A DNA stretch of 64,000 nt from Bifidobacterium commune (lineage in GTDB: Bacteria; Actinomycetota; Actinomycetes; Actinomycetales; Bifidobacteriaceae): assembly GCF_900094885.1 (NCBI RefSeq), contig NZ_FMBL01000002.1, positions 1 through 64,000 on the forward strand, in the 5' to 3' direction. Positions 1-8,565 of the stretch are shown here, one piece after another. Position 1 is the stretch's first letter. The number at the start of each line of letters is the position of its first letter. Position numbers and translations under genes: made by a program. Below the pieces are notes generated by a model. That model ran no database searches and had not been told where the DNA came from. It was given only the letters and a program-made list of their open reading frames with translations.

Positions 1-2
1 AA

Positions 3-34
3 ATTTCAATCCACGCTCCCGCGAAGGGAGCGAC
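3..34 (-). CRISPR. Leader-proximal type I-C CRISPR repeat; array runs off the left edge
   Basis: This is a 32-bp repeat. On the minus strand it starts GTCGCTCCC and ends GTGGATTGAAAT, with an internal 7-bp stem (CGCTCCC pairing with GGGAGCG) around a 5-nt loop, the usual form of a type I-C repeat. It lies downstream of cas2 and an AT-rich leader. Reading on the minus strand from leader to array, it is therefore the first (newest-side) repeat, and only the first two bases of spacer 1 (positions 1-2) are in the window. Only one repeat is visible, so the call rests on its typical sequence and on the adjacent cas operon. Confidence 0.9.
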
Positions 35-215
35 TGCAAATTTGAAATCAAATATTCCAAAATGCAAACAGCGCTATTGTACCAGCTGCGAATCTTTGCA
101 GAATTCCCGTAAGTCAGTTATTTTTTCTTCTCTTTTCAATTATCAAACAGCCATCAGACCCATCATTAAAAATGATAGTCCGAAAATACCTTGCAAAACA
201 GGTGCGAACCTTCTG
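35..215 (-). promoter_or_regulatory. CRISPR leader with probable array promoter
   Basis: AT-rich non-coding stretch between the cas2 terminator and the first repeat. On the minus strand TACAAT (76-81) could be the -10 box, with a weak TTCTGC about 16 bp upstream, placing transcription start some 35 nt before the first repeat. Small ORFs crossing this stretch show no family features. Inferred to be the leader that supports array transcription and spacer acquisition. Confidence 0.6.
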
Positions 216-245
216 AAAAAAAATGAGTGCTTCACTTTCGCACTC
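216..245 (-). terminator. Intrinsic terminator of the cas operon
   Basis: On the minus strand a GAGTGC/GCACTC stem with a 9-nt loop is followed by ATTTTTTTT (216-223). It lies about 60 bp after the cas2 stop and separates the cas operon from the leader. Confidence 0.75.
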
Positions 246-307
246 GCAACGACTACGCTACACACCCTATTGCAATACAAACAATGAAAGAAATCAATTG
301 CTTGAGC

Positions 308-598
308 TTAAACCATCATAATCTCATCCTCAGGAAGGTGCCGTACCTTTCCAATATGATCGATTCGGTTCGAATATTTGGTACCTAAATTATAGAATCG
401 CAAACTATCCTTCTCGGGATCAATGATGCCATTCAACTCGTTCTTTAAAAGCAGCAAATCGGAAGGTGAGACAAGGCACTCAAAAACACTATTTTGGACA
501 CGCTGCCCGAATTTGACGCACGCCTTGGCCACGAGCCGGAGTCGCCTCTTACCTTGCGGTGTTTCAGTATTCACGTCGTATGTGACGATGACCATCAT
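308..598 (-). CDS. cas2: CRISPR-associated endoribonuclease-like Cas2 (type I-C)
   Basis: A 96-residue Cas2. The N-terminus MVIVTYDV is the ferredoxin-fold beta strand carrying the conserved Asp. The family signature continues with the RLRLVAKAC helix and the QNSVFECLVS strand. Cas2 dimers bridge two Cas1 dimers in the integration complex that inserts new spacers at the leader end. The gene is the last of the operon, 12 bp after cas1, and leads directly to the terminator and leader. Two consecutive ATG codons make the start ambiguous by one codon. Length is normal for the family. Confidence 0.95.
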   Translation of the reverse strand: MMVIVTYDVNTETPQGKRRLRLVAKACVKFGQRVQNSVFECLVSPSDLLLLKNELNGIIDPEKDSLRFYNLGTKYSNRIDHIGKVRHLPEDEIMMV

Positions 599-610
599 CG
601 ATCAGCCACC

Positions 611-1642
611 TCACTTCCACATCAACGGTGGATATGCATCCAAATCACCACGCAAAGTACGGACAAGCAGCAGCGCCTGAATATACGGCACCAACCCCCA
701 TGGCATTTTCTCTTTCAAAAACGGATGAGTCAACTCCTCTGTTTTTCGTTTTTGCCATGCCGAAAGAACTACTTTCCGACCTTTCTCATTCAGAAATACC
801 GCACCGTTCTCCTGCTCCTCAAAGTCTACAGGCTTAATTACACCAGTATTGATCAAACTCAACGCAAAACGATCCGCCAAAACAGGACGCAGCTCTTCCA
901 TCAGATCAAGCGCCAAAGACACCCTCCCAGGCCGATCCGTATGCATAAATCCAACATATGGGTCCAGTCCAACACCCTGTAATGCAGCAGTGCAGTCATG
1001 AGTCAGCAACGTGTACACAAACGAGAGCAAAGCATTCAGCCGATCAAGCGGCGGCCGCCGGCTTCTGGCCTCGAAATAAAAGTCATCCTTGCTGCGCAAA
1101 ACCAAATCGTCGAATGCCAAGAAGTAGTTCTTCGCAGCGTTGCCTTCCAAACCCCGTAATTCATCAATGTTGGAACAACCTCCCATTTCAGCAAGAGCTG
1201 AATGCAGCAAAGCACTTTGCTGGGCTATTCTCTCAACATTGACCCTCAAAGCATGATCACGCTTCGTCCGTTCTAACACCCACCGACAGTTGAACACTTT
1301 GCCAAGAATAAAAGATTTGGCTATCGGCAGGCTCTGAGCTTCATTGTCAGCGATACGGAATTGCTCCCTACGAAGCAACACGTTCCGGTTCTTTTCACCG
1401 AAAATCGAACAATAATATCGGCCGTTTGGAGAATAAAACGATAGATTCACATCGAATTCTGCACATTTGCCCATCAAGGCCGGCGACGCGCCCTTATACG
1501 AGAAGCACAATATTTGCTCTATCGACCTGAGTGGTACCGCTGCCAGTTTCTTGTCCCCAATCTGAACAACCACGTTCTCATTCTTGAGCGAAAGATACGC
1601 CTCTTCCGTAAGAACAAACAATGTATTTAATAATCTACGCAT
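611..1642 (-). CDS. cas1: CRISPR-associated endonuclease/integrase Cas1 (type I-C)
   Basis: A 343-residue Cas1. The metal-binding active site is visible as E166 (in LEGNAAKNYF), H234 (in GFMHTDRPGR) and the acidic cluster DLMEE at 246-250. With Cas2 it catalyses integration of prespacers next to the leader. The N-terminal beta domain begins MRRLLNTLFV as usual for I-C Cas1. It sits between cas4 (15-bp gap) and cas2 (12-bp gap). No truncation or missing catalytic residue is seen, so adaptation should be functional. Confidence 0.96.
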   Translation of the reverse strand: MRRLLNTLFVLTEEAYLSLKNENVVVQIGDKKLAAVPLRSIEQILCFSYKGASPALMGKCAEFDVNLSFYSPNGRYYCSIFGEKNRNVLLRREQFRIADNEAQSLPIAKSFILGKVFNCRWVLERTKRDHALRVNVERIAQQSALLHSALAEMGGCSNIDELRGLEGNAAKNYFLAFDDLVLRSKDDFYFEARSRRPPLDRLNALLSFVYTLLTHDCTAALQGVGLDPYVGFMHTDRPGRVSLALDLMEELRPVLADRFALSLINTGVIKPVDFEEQENGAVFLNEKGRKVVLSAWQKRKTEELTHPFLKEKMPWGLVPYIQALLLVRTLRGDLDAYPPLMWK

Positions 1643-1657
1643 TTCAATTCCAGTTGA

Positions 1658-2356
1658 TTATGCTTCGGCAAGTGCTTGCTCAATATATCGTTTTACCGAC
1701 CGTTTCTTTTCCAGCTCAGGCAGACACAGATTTTTTAGCGAACAGGCGTTGCAAGATTTTGTCCGTCGAGCGTTTGGGGTCGACTGACGACTATAGAGAT
1801 CGTGCATTTGTCCATAAGTCTCAATTACACAATTCCTGAGTCCTACATCTAAGTCGACCGTTTCCCTCCGTTTTGTCTCCTTATAAAACAGCGCGGCTTG
1901 AGGAATATCGCAACTAAGCATCTCTTCCAGACACATGGCTTCAGCACAAAGCTGCAGCCTATCTTCATCTCCGATTTTAGAATGACCATGCTTATACTCG
2001 ACAGGATACGGAGCCCAAGTACCCTTACGTCCTTGAAGCTCAACACCTTGAGGGTCCCTGCGGAATTCCACGACATCGCATATTCCCGTTACCCCAAGAC
2101 GACGCGAAAAAACCCTAAGACTGTGCATACGGAGGATATCGCCGCGACTTTCGGATTGTTTGTAGTCATCAGCACGCTTGTGGTCCAAGGACCCCGAGGT
2201 CGTTTGGACATTGTCCTCCCACAACTGCTCAATGTGAATCAAAGCCCATTGCCTCTTGCAAAAGGTATAGTGCTGAATGCCCGCAAGGGCCAGCCAATCC
2301 TCCTCAGGATAATCGGCCAACCCATACGAGCTTCCCAACTTATTCGTAGCTGTCAT
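1658..2356 (-). CDS. cas4: CRISPR-associated exonuclease Cas4 (type I-C)
   Basis: A 232-residue Cas4 of the PD-(D/E)XK nuclease superfamily. Four cysteines that would bind an Fe-S cluster are present: C33 (HYTFCKRQW) and C202, C205, C211. The nuclease core is D94 in GICDVVEF plus E120 and K122 in PVEYKHG. Cas4 works with Cas1-Cas2 to trim prespacers and select those with the correct PAM, so that new spacers are usable by Cascade. Located between cas7 and cas1 in the canonical type I-C order. Confidence 0.95.
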   Translation of the reverse strand: MTATNKLGSSYGLADYPEEDWLALAGIQHYTFCKRQWALIHIEQLWEDNVQTTSGSLDHKRADDYKQSESRGDILRMHSLRVFSRRLGVTGICDVVEFRRDPQGVELQGRKGTWAPYPVEYKHGHSKIGDEDRLQLCAEAMCLEEMLSCDIPQAALFYKETKRRETVDLDVGLRNCVIETYGQMHDLYSRQSTPNARRTKSCNACSLKNLCLPELEKKRSVKRYIEQALAEA

Positions 2357-2385
2357 AATTCGGTTAAAAAGATGAAATCAAATGA

Positions 2386-3240
2386 TCAACGACCATTAAT
2401 TTCGTCATAATGCAAACCGGGAATCGAGTCTGCCTTGACCGTGACCTTGGTTTGCTCACCATCGTCATCTATGCACACCGAACGGTGTACCGCAGCTGAG
2501 GGGTACTGACCAAGTTTGCTATCGTGGGTAAACCAAATAACCTTCAGAACTTCCATTGATCCGGAAGGCCTAGCCGAACTTTCATCATTGATGAACAAGG
2601 TCACCAACGCCTCCTTGATTTTTTCAGCATCTTCGGCCGTAAAACCGGTTTTTTCGGCAAGTTGAGGACTGATACTACCAAATGTCGTATAGACCGCGCG
2701 ACCTGAAACACGATATTTCATACCCATGGTATCGCTGGATTTGGAACCATCCTTGGTGGTCTCACTATTGACGGACTTGGTAATCTGCACGCCATCTACA
2801 GCAATTGGTTCCAGCGAAAATGCTGACTGGATTGACACGGGACCACGGACACCCAGCGAAACAGCATCGGTGTCCCCACCTTTCTTGTATGCGAACACCT
2901 GCCCAAAGGAACGTACGTCTATCCATTTTGCACAAACCGCATCAAAAACAGCATTTTTCTGCTTTTGCTCATCTTTGGGAAGAGTCGCAAGAAAACCGCT
3001 CATTCTATCTGACAATGATTTCGCACCGTCATCCGACCTTTCATCGGACTGCACAAAAAGCGACTCGCCAGCGTCTTGAAGACGATTGCGTATCTTACGC
3101 TTTAGCGCCACATCGGACACTTCCCCCAAACCCTCCGAAGTAGTTCGAGGCCGGTTCCCTCCTAGAGGGTCACCATTCGGATTCGCGTTCGTTACGCTAA
3201 ATACAATCGCAAAATCGATCTTGTTCTGCAGGGTTTCCAT
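2386..3240 (-). CDS. cas7: Cascade backbone protein Cas7 (Csd2 family, type I-C)
   Basis: Cas7 of the Csd2/Csh2 family. The N-terminal RAMP-like strand reads IDFAIVFSVTNANPNGDPLG, followed by the GNRPRTT segment typical of the family. About six to seven copies polymerise along the crRNA and force every sixth base out of the helix. I place the start at the second ATG (METLQNK, 3240) because AAGGAG sits 7 nt before it; the first ATG (3246) is too close to that site. The gene overlaps the end of cas8c region closely, indicating translational coupling. Confidence 0.95.
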   Translation of the reverse strand: METLQNKIDFAIVFSVTNANPNGDPLGGNRPRTTSEGLGEVSDVALKRKIRNRLQDAGESLFVQSDERSDDGAKSLSDRMSGFLATLPKDEQKQKNAVFDAVCAKWIDVRSFGQVFAYKKGGDTDAVSLGVRGPVSIQSAFSLEPIAVDGVQITKSVNSETTKDGSKSSDTMGMKYRVSGRAVYTTFGSISPQLAEKTGFTAEDAEKIKEALVTLFINDESSARPSGSMEVLKVIWFTHDSKLGQYPSAAVHRSVCIDDDGEQTKVTVKADSIPGLHYDEINGR

Positions 3241-3242
3241 TT

Positions 3243-5198
3243 TCATTCTCCTTGTTCATTGCTGTTTACAGCAGAATCATTGTTTTTGGTAAATCTGTTT
3301 CTGAGCGCCCTCCGTTGTGACGAATATCCCAACAAAAAGAGCGGAGAAAGCGCGCTGTTATCCTCGAACTGGCGATCTTCAAACATGTCAGTCACTTCGT
3401 CGATGCTGTTTTCATACGCAAAACGTTGCGCAGATTTTACCGACTGAAGATAGGGCGCCAATTGAGAACAGATATTATTCCACGTAGAATACGGTCTTGC
3501 CGCAAAATTGGTAAGCAACTTTACTGCACTCGTCGGTCTGTCAATACCTCGCTTGTAGAGAATCTCGCTTTCCAATTCGTCGGCGAACGCAAGTAAACGA
3601 CCATACAGGTAGTCCCTGTCTTTCCTTTTGGTATCCAATGCCATGGGAATTTGCTCCTTTTCGGGTTTATGTTGATTTAACGTTTTCTTCCAAATGCTGC
3701 AAGCCACCTCAAAGTCATGCCGCCATGCTGCCAAACTGGCATAACTTTCCGGACGAAGTACGTGATAGAAGGCAGAAACGGCAAGCGGTCTAGGTAGAAC
3801 ACCATTTGAGAACATTGCTTCGATAAGTTGCTTTTCCGTATTTTTGCGGAAGCTTGTATATCCTGCACCAGTATGTTCCCCTGGCCCGTATGCACAGTTG
3901 GTTATATCCAAAAACGAGGGTGCGCCGATATAAGGAATGACTGTAGTCTTGATTTTCTCATTGGCTCCCTGCTGTTCTTTTTTCTCGAAATATGTGAGAG
4001 GCCACGATGCCTCTTCATGCCAAGAAGCGACACTTTCCAAGTACTCATCTTGTGCCAACTCAACGTAATAAGTAACACTCAAACGCCCTGTTGTCGCAGC
4101 ATCGAAAATGGCGACAACTACAGTTTTAGAATGTTCAGAAAGCTTTCGACCAGCAGCAAAACCTCGCACAATCCTGTGGAACTGTTTCGCATAATTCGTA
4201 TCGACAGCAGTTTTCGCTTCTTCTACATGATTGGGCTGATCGCTTTTATCTAACACATCGTATTGATGCAAAATGTCATAAGTATTGGCTGAAGGCTGGA
4301 CTACTCGCGTCGGATTGTCTTCGACCGCCCAAACGACGACCGTCTGTTTATCGACGGTCCTGCCATTGTTGCCAATTAACCATTTCAAAGCAGCATGAAC
4401 CTTCTGGCTCGTGTTACTATCAATCCGAATGGCTTCCTGGGCGGATTGGAACCGCCCTCGATAAGTAAAATTGCTTTTGTCGTTTGAGGAAATCAGTTTC
4501 GCGTTACCTGCTGCACCAACAATGTTCTTGGGAAAGTTGGAAGCACTCTGAAAGAACGGCTCTCCAAGCGAATCGGAACCACAGGGAGTCTTCCCCTGTA
4601 TCAGATGATCGATCCAACGCTTCTGCAAGTTCCAGTCCATCCATACTTCGTCCGGCTCGTCGGTAAGCGTGTGCACTGAAAAGCGCACACCAATTTTAGG
4701 ATCTACTTGAACAATCACCTCATGTTTGCCTTCATCACCATCAGCTTCGTTCTCATTCGACTGTAATAGACCTTTTTCTGCAGCGTCATCTATAACACTA
4801 TGAGTCGTTACATATGTGTATATCGCATTGAGCTTAGGATCTTGACCCTTCCAGCTATCCAACAGTTCGACATACTGCATATGCTTTTTGGTATCGAACT
4901 TAGAATCAAGATAAGCAATCTGATCACAAAGCGGGTGCGGCACGGGGTCCTTGCCGCTGCGCCCCATCGACTGCTCAGTGCACGGGATCATAACCGAAAC
5001 ATCCTTGCTGTCCATCTCCATCCCTATAAGATCACCACGGGAATCGATGATGACATGCAATCTGGTCTTTAGCGGAATATGGAAAAGTGGAGACAACATT
5101 TTCTTGGTGTTCAAGGAAGAATCCTCGTTTTCAACAACTTCACCGGACGCGGCTTCAATTGTGCCGTACGTGCCTAGCAACGTGGACCATAAGCTCAT
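3243..5198 (-). CDS. cas8c: Cascade large subunit Cas8c (Csd1 family)
   Basis: A 651-residue Csd1-family protein, the I-C large subunit that reads the PAM and stabilises the R-loop; in I-C systems an internal start within this gene can also yield the small subunit Cas11c. The N-terminus [19 protein letters not shown] and the RLSVTYYVEL and FEVACSIWKK segments match the family as I know it. Its ATG overlaps the cas5c stop by one base (TAATG). It ends at the start of cas7. Length is normal and no frameshift is seen. Confidence 0.92.
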   Translation of the reverse strand: MSLWSTLLGTYGTIEAASGEVVENEDSSLNTKKMLSPLFHIPLKTRLHVIIDSRGDLIGMEMDSKDVSVMIPCTEQSMGRSGKDPVPHPLCDQIAYLDSKFDTKKHMQYVELLDSWKGQDPKLNAIYTYVTTHSVIDDAAEKGLLQSNENEADGDEGKHEVIVQVDPKIGVRFSVHTLTDEPDEVWMDWNLQKRWIDHLIQGKTPCGSDSLGEPFFQSASNFPKNIVGAAGNAKLISSNDKSNFTYRGRFQSAQEAIRIDSNTSQKVHAALKWLIGNNGRTVDKQTVVVWAVEDNPTRVVQPSANTYDILHQYDVLDKSDQPNHVEEAKTAVDTNYAKQFHRIVRGFAAGRKLSEHSKTVVVAIFDAATTGRLSVTYYVELAQDEYLESVASWHEEASWPLTYFEKKEQQGANEKIKTTVIPYIGAPSFLDITNCAYGPGEHTGAGYTSFRKNTEKQLIEAMFSNGVLPRPLAVSAFYHVLRPESYASLAAWRHDFEVACSIWKKTLNQHKPEKEQIPMALDTKRKDRDYLYGRLLAFADELESEILYKRGIDRPTSAVKLLTNFAARPYSTWNNICSQLAPYLQSVKSAQRFAYENSIDEVTDMFEDRQFEDNSALSPLFLLGYSSQRRALRNRFTKNNDSAVNSNEQGE

Positions 5199-5911
5199 TA
5201 TTGTTCCTCCTCCACCGGCAGTAAAGTTTGGTCTAGATCAAACTGTTTGACTCTTTCATGTTCACGAATGACTCTGCTATCCAGCGCAGCGCTACCCGGA
5301 CGAGGAAACTCTATGACGCCGTTATTCATTTGAGGTCTCCAAAATTGGGAGATAAAGTCTTGGTTCGGGTTTTCGTCCGGATAGATGAATGAATGAAACA
5401 TGTAGCCAAGACTCATTTCACCGTAATCATCATAAAAGCCGGCTCCTGAATTAAATTCACAAGGTTCCACATAGCCCTGGCATTCTCTGGTACCCAAGAA
5501 AATATCTCGGCGCCCACCAGCTTTTACCGCCCGTTTCGCTATGTTGTGGTGCTTATTCTCATCACGGTCAGCGGCCAGATCTTCACGTTGCTCATTCCAC
5601 TCAAAGTGAGCAAGCACTTGATACCTGACCTGTTTAAGATATGTATAATAGGAAAGGTCATTCTGATTGGCGTTGTATTTGATGGGACGAATCCCTTTGC
5701 TCTCCGTTTGAATTTTGCCCATCACTCTGACAGCATCGACATACCAGATCAGAGTCGGTTTCCAATATATCCCTTCAGTTATCCCCTTCAACGCTTGATA
5801 CGTAGGCACTTGATAGGAGAACTTCTCACCTCCGACCCTGGTAACGACTTCAGAAAATAACGCATATCTTCCTGAAACCTCATACTCGATGGAATTTCTA
5901 TATTTTTGCAT
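5198..5911 (-). CDS. cas5c: Cas5c, crRNA-processing endoribonuclease of type I-C Cascade
   Basis: In type I-C systems Cas5 replaces Cas6: it cleaves the pre-crRNA below the repeat hairpin and stays on the 5' handle. The Cas5d family pattern is visible in the [12 protein letters not shown] strand, the [12 protein letters not shown] block and the Lys-His pair in [10 protein letters not shown], matching the catalytic Lys-His known for this family. I start at MQKYRN (5911) because AAGGAGG lies 4-5 nt upstream and because this leaves an 11-bp gap after cas3; a longer ORF reading back to 5941 would overlap cas3. 237 residues. Confidence 0.94.
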   Translation of the reverse strand: MQKYRNSIEYEVSGRYALFSEVVTRVGGEKFSYQVPTYQALKGITEGIYWKPTLIWYVDAVRVMGKIQTESKGIRPIKYNANQNDLSYYTYLKQVRYQVLAHFEWNEQREDLAADRDENKHHNIAKRAVKAGGRRDIFLGTRECQGYVEPCEFNSGAGFYDDYGEMSLGYMFHSFIYPDENPNQDFISQFWRPQMNNGVIEFPRPGSAALDSRVIREHERVKQFDLDQTLLPVEEEQ

Positions 5912-5921
5912 AACCCCTCCT

Positions 5922-8297
5922 TCAGATAGAAAGAAACTCAAGCGGCAAACCCTGAGGCTTCAGCACAACCCCATAGTCCGCAGAATAAAAATCACTGTTC
6001 AACAAGAAAATATCAAAATCTTCGTCGACCTGACTGAGCGCCTCCTGACGCGACAATTCATCATATTCATAAGGAAACAAAGAGACGGTGTATTCCTGCA
6101 GGTGACGCAAGGCGTCGAGCTTTACCTTGAAATCGTCATCCTGCAGTTGCGCCAGATAGTAGGATGCCTGGCCATATTCCACGACAACACTCTTGGCCTG
6201 CTGATCGATGACTTTGAATTTGCTCCCCGCAGTTCGGAAGGCTTGAGCAAATGCGCGCCCATACTCATTGCCGGTACGGTTGCGATAGGACCCCCTTCCG
6301 GCTTCATTCTTAGATAACAAGTCATAAACCGTTGTGCCTTTGCCTGCATCCGGCAGAACGTAATCCATATACGAACCTTGGTCTTTTTTGGCGAAATAGC
6401 GTTTATAGAATTCATGTATCATAAATCCAGATTGAAGATCTTCAGCCGGGTAATCGTACACAAGTTCTTGCGTGATTCTTTTACCGTCTTTGATGTCGGG
6501 CAGGTGATCCAGGCCCCGCTCATCACGTATAGAAAATACATACACAGGTTGCGGAACCGGGGATTCACCGCTTCTGTTACAGCGCCCAGCGGCCTGCAAG
6601 ATGCTGTCTAAACCAGCCATGGCGCGCACGACACGCTTAAAGGAAATATCAACCCCTGCTTCTATGAGTTGTGTGCTTACACAGATAACGGGCTCGCCGC
6701 TATCAAGCAGTGTTCTGGCATACTCGATTTGATATTTGCGGTGGGCGCCGCACATGGATGTACTCAAATGGATCAGCTTGAATTTTTCGTTCGCATTCAA
6801 CTGCTGAAGCCGTCGGAAAACGGCACGGGCTTCTGATTTGAGATTAACAATAGCTAGACAATTTCCACCCTCTTTGGCTCTTTTGTAGACCTCGTCAGCA
6901 AATTGATCGACCGTTTTGTCTTCAGACGAAACGATGATTTCGGTTCGCCTGCTTTGCGCAATATCCTGTTCGGAAACCTGTATAAGGTCTGGTTCCTCAC
7001 TCAAGGCAAGGTTCTTGCGCCTCGTGGTATCTATAAGTGGCTGAGTCGCTGTGCAAAGCACGATTGTGGAACCAAGCACACGGGAGAGGAAGCTGACCAC
7101 CTCGTTAAAAAGATTGACCATGTTTAAAGGCAAGGACTGAACTTCATCGAATATGATGACACTGTTTGCCATATTATGAAACTTGCGCAGTTTTGTTCCG
7201 CGAGAAGCCATAGCAGATTCAAGGAATTGAACCATCGTGGTTACGACGAAAGGATTGGCCCATCGCTGCGCCGCCAACCTACGATTTTCTCGCTGATCAT
7301 CATCATCGCTGATGGACACGCTGGAATAATGCTCCAGCAACGAATCACTGTTTACGGAAATCCCCAGCGCTTCACGGAACGTAGCCGTCGTCTGCTCAGT
7401 AATCGTCAAGTACGGACTGACATAGATAATATGCTGTTTGCCAGTATTTTTTGCATGATGAAGCGCAAACCGTAAGGAGGCCAAAGTCTTGCCCCCGCCA
7501 GTTGGGACTGAAAGCTTATAAATTCCCGTAGGTTTGCCACTGGCTTTCAAGCATTCTTCCGATATTCGTGTACGCATATCGTTAATCAACGAACGGGAGG
7601 TAAACCGCATGATGTACTTCTCAAAGTGATCAATATAGACGTCCCATGAAACGCAATCATTTATAGGTTTGATACCCTTTTCAAAACACATGGCATCAAA
7701 TCTGTCGGCATCAACCAATCGGGAATACATATACTTGACGTACAAACCCATGGCAAAATCGAACGATGAACCTGACGCATAGCCACTAATCGACTTGACA
7801 AGTTCCTGACCATCTCGTTCACTACGCTCAAAATCCCTTTGCACAGGAATTTGCAATTCGGACAAGTTCTTCTTAATCTCCGCCCAACTGTATTTTGGGT
7901 TTTCCTTACACTCATCCGATATTTCATCTGTAAACGAATACTGGCCTTCCGCATCTAGAAAATCCGGAAGATCCCCATGATGACTCGCCACAATCGCTTC
8001 CGTCATGTCTTGCGTTAGCTCTCCAAAGCACCCATCGCCTGCATTCAACTCCGATATCTCGAACGCACCTTGCTTGGCGTGCGGAATCTCTCCACGTTTC
8101 CCCTCCCCCAAAAGCAGGTAACGCTGGAAACTTTGACTGGCCTTGCCGAGATCATGAATCTCACCTACCAGACGTGCCGTATCACTGTACCAAGTTTCAA
8201 ACCCCTCCGCCAAAAGGCCTGTTTCATGAAGATGGTCGTGCAGCGTCTGCAATCTGCCATCGGCGGTTTTCCTCGCCATCAACGGTTTGTGCATCAT
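5922..8297 (-). CDS. cas3: CRISPR helicase-nuclease Cas3 (HD domain plus SF2 helicase)
   Basis: A 791-residue Cas3. The N-terminal HD nuclease shows H20, GEIHDLGK (H48-D49) and SHHGD near 105-109. The superfamily 2 helicase follows with Walker A VPTGGGKT (264-271), DEVQ box (384-387) and motif [12 protein letters not shown]. It is recruited to target-bound Cascade and degrades DNA processively. It is the first gene of the operon, so its promoter controls all effector and adaptation genes. Two ATG codons in a row (8297 and 8294) follow a weak AAAGG. The upstream region holds a putative autoregulatory target. Confidence 0.96.
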   Translation of the reverse strand: MMHKPLMARKTADGRLQTLHDHLHETGLLAEGFETWYSDTARLVGEIHDLGKASQSFQRYLLLGEGKRGEIPHAKQGAFEISELNAGDGCFGELTQDMTEAIVASHHGDLPDFLDAEGQYSFTDEISDECKENPKYSWAEIKKNLSELQIPVQRDFERSERDGQELVKSISGYASGSSFDFAMGLYVKYMYSRLVDADRFDAMCFEKGIKPINDCVSWDVYIDHFEKYIMRFTSRSLINDMRTRISEECLKASGKPTGIYKLSVPTGGGKTLASLRFALHHAKNTGKQHIIYVSPYLTITEQTTATFREALGISVNSDSLLEHYSSVSISDDDDQRENRRLAAQRWANPFVVTTMVQFLESAMASRGTKLRKFHNMANSVIIFDEVQSLPLNMVNLFNEVVSFLSRVLGSTIVLCTATQPLIDTTRRKNLALSEEPDLIQVSEQDIAQSRRTEIIVSSEDKTVDQFADEVYKRAKEGGNCLAIVNLKSEARAVFRRLQQLNANEKFKLIHLSTSMCGAHRKYQIEYARTLLDSGEPVICVSTQLIEAGVDISFKRVVRAMAGLDSILQAAGRCNRSGESPVPQPVYVFSIRDERGLDHLPDIKDGKRITQELVYDYPAEDLQSGFMIHEFYKRYFAKKDQGSYMDYVLPDAGKGTTVYDLLSKNEAGRGSYRNRTGNEYGRAFAQAFRTAGSKFKVIDQQAKSVVVEYGQASYYLAQLQDDDFKVKLDALRHLQEYTVSLFPYEYDELSRQEALSQVDEDFDIFLLNSDFYSADYGVVLKPQGLPLEFLSI

Positions 8298-8329
8298 AGC
8301 CTTTCAAGGAAACATATTTCCTGCTTTGT

Positions 8330-8368
8330 TATATATTAACATATTCTATCATTTCGCAATCGACTGAA
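8330..8368 (-). promoter_or_regulatory. cas operon promoter overlapping a Cascade-type protospacer with TTC PAM
   Basis: On the minus strand TTGCGA (8359-8354) and TATATA (8335-8330) are spaced 18 bp and would start transcription about 25 nt before cas3. The same stretch reads TTC (8368-8366), the type I-C PAM, followed by AGTCGATTGCGAAATG (8365-8350). That sequence matches the spacer-like part of the RNA element at 8483-8560 except at spacer positions 6, 12, 15, 18 and 20 over the first 21. A bound complex would cover both promoter boxes. Promoter boxes are predicted by eye; other -10 choices exist in this AT-rich stretch. Confidence 0.65.
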
Positions 8369-8446
8369 GTTCATATTTCTGACAATATTCGAAAATCCTC
8401 TGAATCTGACTTCGAACGGTTTGCACTAACCCGACAAATCGCCCCT

Positions 8447-8476
8447 TTCCGATTCTTATTTGTATGCAGGTAAAAT
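8447..8476 (+). promoter_or_regulatory. Probable promoter of the CRISPR-repeat-like RNA
   Basis: TAAAAT at 8471-8476 is a good -10 box; a weak -35 (TTCCGA, 8447-8452) lies 18 bp upstream. The predicted start falls at about 8482-8484, exactly where the repeat-like element begins. This coincidence is the main support. Confidence 0.5.
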
Positions 8477-8482
8477 GGCATA

Positions 8483-8560
8483 GTCGCCAAGTACAGTTTG
8501 GCGTGGATTGAAAAAGTCGCTTGCGCAACGAAAAATGCCATTCCACAAGGAATGGCATTT
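8483..8560 (+). ncRNA. Putative crRNA-like Cas-regulating RNA (degenerate repeat, spacer, 3' hairpin)
   Basis: 8483-8514 is a 32-nt degenerate copy of the array repeat: it starts GTCGC and ends GCGTGGATTGAAA like the array repeat (20 of 32 positions identical). The inner stem positions differ, but each changed pair is compensated (U-A to C-G, C-G to A-U twice, C-G to G-U), so the 7-bp stem and 5-nt loop stay in register. A spacer-like segment begins at 8515 with AGTCGCTTGCGCAACG and matches the cas promoter beside a TTC PAM. A perfect 12-bp hairpin (8533-8544 with 8549-8560, loop ACAA) follows where a second repeat would normally be. No protein is implied. Known precedents are Cas-regulating crRNA-like elements of other type I and type V systems; a type I-C case with these features is my inference. 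Confidence 0.8.
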
Positions 8561-8565
8561 CAATC
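8506..8565 (+). repeat. 60-bp exact direct repeat, copy 1 (inside the crRNA-like element)
   Basis: Identical over 60 bp to 9412-9471. It begins GATTGAAA and ends TTTCAATC, an 8-bp inverted terminal pair, and includes the handle, spacer and 3' hairpin of the RNA element. Flanks of the two copies differ. Confidence 0.95.

Noticed and set aside
42-287. Small plus-strand ORF next to the first repeat
   Set aside because: Lies across the CRISPR leader and the cas2 terminator, without ribosome site or family features.
8483-8514. Remnant of a second CRISPR array rather than a regulator
   Set aside because: A decayed array repeat would not be expected to change all four inner stem pairs in a compensated way, nor to be followed by a PAM-adjacent match to the neighbouring cas promoter.
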